The notes under the pieces were generated by a model that was given only the letters and a program-made list of their open reading frames with translations, did not search any database and was not told where the DNA came from. The translations under genes and the position numbers were made by a program. Positions 8,217 to 14,800 of a DNA stretch of 21,157 nt are shown here, in pieces. The stretch is taken from assembly GCA_032718475.1 (NCBI GenBank), contig JAUCBJ010001336.1, positions 1-21,157 of the forward strand. Direction: 5' to 3'. Origin of the DNA: Nemertoderma westbladi. Taxonomy: Eukaryota > Xenacoelomorpha > Nemertodermatida > Nemertodermatidae. Numbering within the stretch: position 1 is the first letter of the stretch; every line of letters starts with the position of its first letter.

Positions 8217-8275
8217 TTAGTAGTAGTAGTAGTGTGTGTGTATGTTTGTATATGTGTATGTATATAGTGTATCGG
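8217..8275 (+). repeat. TAG tail and TG/TATG microsatellite
   Basis: The RTE 3' tail (TAG)n at 8217-8232 merges into TGTGTGTGTATG and related dinucleotide sequence up to the start of the next RTE copy. Confidence 0.7.
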
Positions 8276-8748
8276 AATTAATTAATCGGAAACTTAAGGT
8301 CCGATTATTAGAGCAGCAGTTGTTCCAGTACTCCTCTATGGGAGTCCATGCTGGGCTCTAACTGCTGAGGACACCAAATCTCTGGATGGCACATTCACTA
8401 GAATGCGACGCCGGGTTCATTGTGTCAAGTACAATGCACACATCTACAACCAGACTCTATACAACATTGGAGGTATTCCATTAATCTCTCCTAGCTTGAC
8501 ACTTGAATGGAACAGCCTCCGATTTGCAGGACTTTGTTTTCGCTGTGAGGACCAGCCACTTGTGATTTGGCGCCCTCATGGAGCGATTAAGCATGGTGGA
8601 CAGCCCATGACTTTGTTGAGACGCATCTTAAAGGACAATTTTGGTGGTACAATTTTGTCGACAATCCGGCACATCATTCTTAATATATATGTAATATATA
8701 TACTGTATAATTGAGCTTCAATGCAGCATGCCAATCGTAGTAGTAGTA
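8276..8748 (+). mobile_element. RTE-like LINE copy 2, 5'-truncated
   Basis: It starts at TTAATCGGAAACTTAAGGTC, a point internal to copies 1 and 3, and ends in the same tail (GCCAATCGTAGTAGTAGTAT). It covers only the ORF2 C-terminal region: LTAEDTKSLDGTFTRMRRRV, then LRFAGLCFRCEDQP, and HGGQPMTLLRRILKD. Relative to copy 3 it lacks several bases after CCAGCCA and lacks the DTGLEDADDLA segment after KD. It lies directly downstream of copy 1 in the same orientation. No clear target duplication is visible. Confidence 0.8.
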
Positions 8749-9021
8749 TATGGTTTCCAGGCTATATGGATAGAGTGGACATATGTGCCAGTAGAATCGA
8801 ACGAGTTAGTTGCAGTTGCTGTGAAAATTTAGTTTGTGTGGAGATTGCTTAGCTAGCCAGCCACGAGCAATTCTTACAATAAGTAACCGCTCATCAGTTC
8901 TTAATAAATGTCAATGTTAGAATACAAATAAATTTGAGGTAATAATTACTGAATTTGGGTCTATTACTAAACTACGTAAATATAATAAGGTGCAATGAGT
9001 AATTAAATTTGAGGTGTTGCG

Positions 9022-9191
9022 CCTGGTTCACAGATACTTTGCAGAGACAGTGTGGTGACAGTGCTCTGAAATCGCCATGTTGGTCAATCACAGTGCAGTT
9101 TGGTTTTTGGTTGCAATGTTGTCAAAGTGTGTTTAAAATGCGATGCAAAACCACAGCGTTGCTGTCACCGATGAGTGTATCTGTGAACAGG
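9022..9191. repeat. Small imperfect inverted-repeat element (MITE-like)
   Basis: CCTGGTTCACAGATAC at 9022-9037 is matched inverted by GTATCTGTGAACAGG at 9177-9191. GGTGACAG (9054-9061) pairs with CTGTCACC (9162-9169). The unit is about 170 bp with no coding capacity. No target duplication is obvious outside it. It may be a MITE or a foldable repeat fragment. Confidence 0.45.
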
Positions 9192-9270
9192 ACTTTAGCA
9201 TTTGTCTCTTTTTCTCATTATTAAACAACGCTTTTAGTTTTTTATATACTTTGGGACATACTTTGGGAAG

Positions 9271-9598
9271 CCATGGTTTGACGAAGAATGCCGAAATCAA
9301 AAATCTACATTAATGGCTGCTATGTTGTCTCGTCACGTTTCCACAGACGCTAACACACAGTTCTGGCGTCTACGGAAGCAATACAAATCTCTAGTAAAGG
9401 ATAAACGAAACGCCTACGAAACTGTTGAAACTGATCGTCCGCGTCGAAATTACTCCCTGGTCCCTTTTCAAGCAGAAACATAAACCGTCGATTGCTCCCA
9501 TTGATGCTACACGGCTCGAGGAACATTTTACGGACTTACTAGGAACTCCAAATGATCCTGAAGGAGTGGCTACTACCCCGGTTTCATCTAACCCGAAC
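9271..9598 (+). pseudogene. Frameshifted linker between endonuclease and RT
   Basis: From 9271 one frame reads PWFDEECRNQKSTLMA and later FWRLRKQYKSLVKDKRNAYE, the typical pre-RT segment of non-LTR ORF2. It then hits a stop near 9480. Another frame continues with LFKQKHKPSIAPIDATRLEE then HFTDLLGTP until about 9590. From 9592 the main RT frame takes over. At least two frameshifts therefore separate it from the RT ORF, so the element is inactive as it stands. Confidence 0.65.
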
Positions 9599-11214
9599 GT
9601 GAGCTGGACGAGTGGTTCAATGAACAGTTTACAGAATCGGAAATTCTAGAGACAATTACCGACCTTCCAAACAACAAGGCGTGCAGACATGACGGCATAT
9701 ACTATGAGCACATAAAACAGGGGATTCCACAAATTTTATCATTAATAACTCTTCTCTATAATGTCTGCTTTGATATTGGGAAATTGCCTTCAATCTGGAA
9801 AAATAGCGTGATAAATATTCTTTATAAAGGTAAGGGGAAAATCACGGACCCCGACAACTACCGCGGGAGAGCTCTTCTGTGTGTTCTTCTGAAAATTCTC
9901 ACGTCGACTATTAACAAGCGAATACGCAGCGCTCTCGCTAACTTCATTCCACTCGAACAGTTTGGTTTTGTCCCTCAACAATCTACAATACATGCTATAT
10001 CGAAGTTACTTCAGGACATTACAACAGCCTTTAACTCGCCCACTAGACAATCAAGAATAACATATGCATTATTTGTTGATTTCCGGAAGGCGTTTGACCT
10101 TTTAAGCCGTAAAGTATTACTAAACAAGCTCTACAACTTAGGTGTGAGGGGAAAGACCTTCGACATAATAAAGGAATTGTTATGTAATTATTTCCGCATC
10201 TTTGATGGTCTCCGTTACTCGAACCTCATTGAACAATTACGAGGGATTTTACAGGGGGACTGTCTGAGCCCCACCTGCTTTATTTTATTCATTGCCGACC
10301 TAGCAACGGCACTAAGAAATGTAGCTGCCTTACTCAAATTCATATTCTATGCAGACGATTTGGTGATATACTACAGTAACAGATGCGACGTCCAATCAGC
10401 TCTCGATGTTATATCCAAATGGTGTAAATTAAACGGTATGGAAGTAAATTTATTGAAAACAAAGATTATTAAATTTCGCAAGGGCGGTCGATACAGCAAA
10501 GACGACAAATTCACATATGGAAATAATATAGTCAAACTCGAGAATAAATACGAATACCTAGGAATTACGCTCCAGCCTTCATTATCATTCACACAGCATA
10601 TTCAATTAAAGAAAATAAAGGCATTTGGAATTATTGGCTCAATACAGCACCTCCGTTTATTATCAATTGACACTGCCATCAAAATTTTTAATACTAAAAT
10701 AGACCCTTTGGTAACATACGCGTTCACAGAAATCGGTCCTTATTTTACACTGGCACATTTAAAAGAAGTAGATAAAATAAAATCAGCATTCGCTAAATCA
10801 ATGCTGGCCTTACACAAATCCGCATCTTCCACTATGGCACTAAAGCTTATTGATCAACAAATGTTTGTCGAGTGCATTCTAGAACGCAACCCAAATACCT
10901 TCAATCGAAACGCAATCTCATTATACAGAGTACACCGAGAGGAACGCGAATTAAATTTCATCCAAGAAGGTTTTATAAACGGGCCCGCTTTCACCTCGGA
11001 CATATGGAAACGCCAAAACCAGAAAAACCGACACGTTGTATGTAACTCGGACATTTATTATGGTTTTCATTTTAAACTCTGCACCGATCAAACTCCTTTT
11101 CACCCGCTGTCACAGAACTGCGTCTGCCGATTCTGCCAGCACTCATGCTCGGACCGCTATCACTGTCTTTCATGTACACTTTGTCCACCCTTATCAACCT
11201 TAGAACAACCATAA
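9592..11214 (+). CDS. LINE reverse transcriptase ORF (truncated at 5' end)
   Basis: The frame is open for 540 codons without an authentic start. It reads ELDEWFNEQFTESEIL, then PDNYRGRALL, LEQFGFVPQQST, and ALFVDFRKAFD (block A; catalytic Asp near 10078). RGILQGDCLSP (block B, about 10240-10272) and FYADDLVIYY (catalytic Asp pair at 10354-10359) follow, then KYEYLGITL. Near the end CVCRFCQHSCSDRYHC (11119-11166) forms a Cys/His knuckle like those at the C-terminus of many LINE ORF2 proteins. All core RT motifs are intact, which suggests a fairly young insertion. The clade is not resolved by eye; a Jockey/R1/I-type relative is possible. The enzyme would copy its RNA at a nicked chromosomal target. 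Confidence 0.85.
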   Translation, partial: PERELDEWFNEQFTESEILETITDLPNNKACRHDGIYYEHIKQGIPQILSLITLLYNVCFDIGKLPSIWKNSVINILYKGKGKITDPDNYRGRALLCVLLKILTSTINKRIRSALANFIPLEQFGFVPQQSTIHAISKLLQDITTAFNSPTRQSRITYALFVDFRKAFDLLSRKVLLNKLYNLGVRGKTFDIIKELLCNYFRIFDGLRYSNLIEQLRGILQGDCLSPTCFILFIADLATALRNVAALLKFIFYADDLVIYYSNRCDVQSALDVISKWCKLNGMEVNLLKTKIIKFRKGGRYSKDDKFTYGNNIVKLENKYEYLGITLQPSLSFTQHIQLKKIKAFGIIGSIQHLRLLSIDTAIKIFNTKIDPLVTYAFTEIGPYFTLAHLKEVDKIKSAFAKSMLALHKSASSTMALKLIDQQMFVECILERNPNTFNRNAISLYRVHREERELNFIQEGFINGPAFTSDIWKRQNQKNRHVVCNSDIYYGFHFKLCTDQTPFHPLSQNCVCRFCQHSCSDRYHCLSCTLCPPLSTLEQP

Positions 11215-11445
11215 TAAATCAATATAAGGCCTAACTAAACTGTACTGTATCGACTTCAATAATTACCATGTTATTTCGGTGTATATAATATTATTATGGT
11301 ATTTAATTAAAATTAATTAATATACAGTCATTTTACCCCGACTGGGGTGTAATTATTAAAAAAAAAACATACTTTGGGACTGACATACCTACCGGTAAGG
11401 TTTTTACTTAACGTGCTTGATAAATAAATTAAATACAATTAACTC

Positions 11446-11451
11446 TTTATT
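11446..11451 (-). terminator. Polyadenylation signal AATAAA of glutamine synthetase
   Basis: On the minus strand, TTTAATAAAGAG lies 190 bases after the stop codon at 11642-11644. It is a canonical hexamer at a sensible distance for a short 3' UTR. A second AATAAA-like A/T stretch lies slightly downstream near 11421-11428, so the exact cleavage site is uncertain. Confidence 0.6.
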
Positions 11452-11641
11452 AAACTATACTTTATACTATGTATATAAGCAATGTTCTTCAAATCGAAAT
11501 TTACAGTATACACTAAATAGCGAATTACTAAGTTAATATTTTATCAGATTTTACTCAATTGCTTTATATCCTTTGGGTCTAAAATTCCAAATTTCGTAAT
11601 ATGTAAATCTACATTCACTAGTGTAGGGCAAGTTTTTCAAT

Positions 11642-11837
11642 TTATTCTCCAAGAACCACTGTGCGAATAATAATTTCGGAAACAGCATACGGATCGCAGT
11701 TGGACGAAGGTCTCCTATCCTCCATATATCCACATTTATCAGCTGCTACCTGTCTCGGAACCCGAATACTCGCCCCTCTATTTGCCACACCCCAAGAGAA
11801 GTCGTCTATGTGAGCTGTCTCATGTTTACCAGTTAAT
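11642..11837 (-). CDS. GLUL: Glutamine synthetase coding exon 5 (terminal)
   Basis: Encodes residues 302-365 and the TAA stop. It reads [20 protein letters not shown] then [20 protein letters not shown], and ends [11 protein letters not shown]. The acceptor is CCATTCCACAG|ATTAACTGG. The ORF seen in another frame at 11551-11733 is a shadow of this exon. Confidence 0.95.
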
Positions 11838-14800
11838 CTGTGGAATGGAATTTAAAATTCTCACATCTTACAGCACAACTCTGCTCCTGTTTTCTTGATG
11901 TCTTTGCCATTGTTGATTCTAATTAGACAAACATGAGGTCTGTATGATCTGCAGAAGTCAATATGTTGAAAATGGAAATTTTTGTGTTAAAGTGGTAAAA
12001 TAAATGTTAAGTATTCTGCACCCACCCTGTAGAATATAGGTTACAGAAATTTTATACAATAGCTTATAGTTTTTGGCTTTAGTACTTATCAAAGCAAACA
12101 GTCGGCTGAATCCGGAAGCGACTTGAAAAATTGCCGACATTTGCAAAATTTGCAAAAAACGCAATGTTTCCGAAATTCGCAAAAAAAGGCAATGTTTCTA
12201 AAATTCGTGAAAAACGCAACATTTCCGAAATTCGCGATAAACGCAACGTTTCCATCCAGTACATCAATCGCAATTAAAAAAACGATCACAAAACTTTTAA
12301 GAAATAACTGCTCAAACCTCCGTTTATTGTCCTCCCCCTGGTGTGGATCATAAGCAGCTATGTGTTCTTTATGACGCAGAGACAATCGATTACAAGCTTT
12401 CTCTATCTCAACTAAACCATTAGGTTGGCGCATTTCTAGAGTAGAGAAGTTCGTATGAGCTCCAGCTCCATTCCAGTCCCCTAAAATATTTTTAATTAGA
12501 ATTTTAACGTGGGTTGGATATTCAATTTTTAAAAGGACCAAAATTGTTACTATTATAGTTTATAAAATGATATTGAATTTTAATTTAGCATGTATATAAA
12601 TAAGAATAAATAGTATCTCTTAATCCCATAAGGCACTTCTTTACTAATGATATAAAATTGTGATGATATGTGGGACTGTGGAAATATGCCAAAACGCCAT
12701 TCTTACTTCCAAGGTTGAGTACTTTACTACTTTTCCATTTTAACACAAGCAATCCCATGTAACAGGGAATCCATGTTACAACGATGCAACTGGTTCTGTT
12801 CCGGATGAATCCCACGGCTCAGGTCATATAACAATGACTGACTCACTCACTCACTGATCATAATCCAGGTTCAGGCACTTCCTGGCTGGCGTTTCTGTTG
12901 AAATTTTGAAAGTACATTGCTTTGGTGGTTCATAATCGCGTTACAAAATTTCAAAACTATAACTTGAACATCATCAGGACGATAAACATAAACTAATATA
13001 CAATACTGCGAAAATATACCTAGCTTGAAAGCAACAACAATAATAACTGGAAACTGAAAGTAAACTAGAATACATAATATTTTGCTAATCGAGCCTACAG
13101 GAACTTACTTACTTGGGAATATAACAAAATCAATTTTGGCAGTTTACAGTTAAATACACATAAATAATAGGCCTGTTCTATAACACAGAAATGGCTGAAA
13201 ACAAAATAATACGAAAAGCCGAGGTTATTTATATGGATATTACAGCACAAAAACACAAATAACTCAAGGTACTAGTGCTGAAACAAAGGCACAGTAGAGG
13301 GTTTGACGTACTGTAACAAAGAAAATGGGGAAATTAATCTGATTCAAGGCATTTGAGATCGGAAAATATAAATGAGGCGACTGACTCAAAATTTATTTTA
13401 TTGAAGAAAATATCAACGGAAGTGAAATCTAAGTGTATTGGAATCACACAAATTCGCTAGGAGGGGACATGCGAGGAGGACATGTGATTCAGTTTGTACT
13501 GCACCGCATGCATGTACAGAAACGAAGCTCAGGTGTGATACGGGACCACCTGCTGGTTTCAACTGCCAGGTGAGTCGACATAAGCCGAAACCGGGACCAA
13601 GCTAAATGGTGATGTTCAGGAACAATAATATGCCGCGTGTATACCAGCGGTATTGTGAAAGTTGGGTGAATCGAGGAATAGAATGAACGGTGTGTACCGG
13701 ACTATTCGTATTATATTTTTGTTAGTGGTAGCAAGTTTCATTTTTACTTATGTGGGTGACGTGGGACGAGCCACAAAATCAGCTAGCCTCTCACCGTTTA
13801 GACAATCGTTAAGTTTACTTAGTAAGTGCTGACTGACATAGTTCATTTGTAATAGTCTTTGGCTAGGATTATTCTCCTCCCAGGCAGCTTGCTGGCTTTC
13901 TCGTTCTTTTGTTAACCATAACATAATCAGTGATGTTTGTTTACTTTTATAAATAAACAATAACGAAAATTAACTATTATTTTATTATTAAATTATTACA
14001 AGGTTAATTATTTGAATTTCCTAAGTATATTATTTATCTTAAACCTTACCAGGAATAGGTTTGGGATCGAAGCTAACAATTACACCAAAGTCCTCAGCAA
14101 CACGATGTAAAAGAAACCTCGCCATCCACAGCTGATCACCAATATCAATACCCACACAAGGTCCAACCTGGAACTCCCATTGACTTGGCATAACTTCTGC
14201 GTTGGTTCCCGCTATTGTTATACCAGCATAAATGCAGGCTTTATAATGGGCCTCGACAATCTCACGACCGTAGACTTTATCACTACCAACACCGCAATAA
14301 TAGCGACCCTGGAAACATATTCTACAAAATACACTCTGCATGAGAATGGTTTACAAGTTTTTTAAATGGTAAATTATAAAAAAATATCAGCAGATTATAT
14401 TTTGAATTAAGTTTTTTATTACACTTCTCCCTCTCATCAACCTAACATCATCTACAAGCTATCCAGGATCTGGAAGAGCTGTGATATCTCATGCTCTTTA
14501 AATCTTTCTTGTGAATCTAAATGATCTTTCTTGTGGGGCCTGTGCTGCTCAATAGAAGACCTTGCTGGCTCTAACAGCTAAAAACACCAGGTCTCTGGAT
14601 GGTGCATACACAAGGATGCTGTACAGGGTGCACATCATTGCCTATGATGCACGCATTAGCAATAAGTTTATGGCAACATCAGATTTCCAACCAAGACCTA
14701 GCATCACCCTGCATATATTCCTCCGTGAAGCTTACTGGGTACTGTTTTGGCAGGTAGGATCAACCTGTATACAACCTTTTGCTGTAGCAGCCTGCTGGTG

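Larger units (their letters stand above)
1235..8231 (+). mobile_element. RTE-like LINE copy 1, split by a nested transposon
   Basis: This is a degenerate non-LTR retrotransposon whose two halves are 1235-2798 and 7230-8231. The first half has a GC-richer 5' region, an apurinic-endonuclease-like (EEP) segment, and the N-terminal RT. The second half has the rest of the RT, the C-terminal thumb-like region, and a short TAG-repeat tail. The 3' half matches copies at 8276-8748 and 19035-20410 almost base for base, including the (TAG)n tail. EEP plus RT with a short simple-repeat 3' end fits the RTE group. The left edge near 1235 is approximate: it is where the base composition changes. No target duplication was found for this copy. 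Confidence 0.7.
9269..11366 (+). mobile_element. 5'-truncated LINE with 13-bp target duplication
   Basis: ACATACTTTGGGA occurs directly before the element (9256-9268) and directly after its poly-A end (11367-11379). The element ends in ATTATT followed by an A run. It starts inside the linker between endonuclease and RT, so the 5' part was lost at insertion. It contains a long open RT frame on the plus strand. It is distinct in sequence from the RTE-like copies. It ends about 80 bp from the glutamine synthetase polyadenylation signal and converges on that gene. Confidence 0.85.

Noticed and set aside
11551-11733. 60-residue minus-strand [20 protein letters not shown]
   Set aside because: It is the wrong frame over the terminal glutamine synthetase exon, which reads cleanly in another frame to TAA at 11642.
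12089-12541. 150-residue minus-strand ORF as a separate gene
   Set aside because: Its middle is glutamine synthetase exon 4; its start lies in intron 3 and its end is intron 4 satellite.
13748-13960. 70-residue minus-strand ORF in intron 3 as a gene
   Set aside because: It has no recognised domain and lies inside an intron on the same strand as the host gene; retained only as a note.
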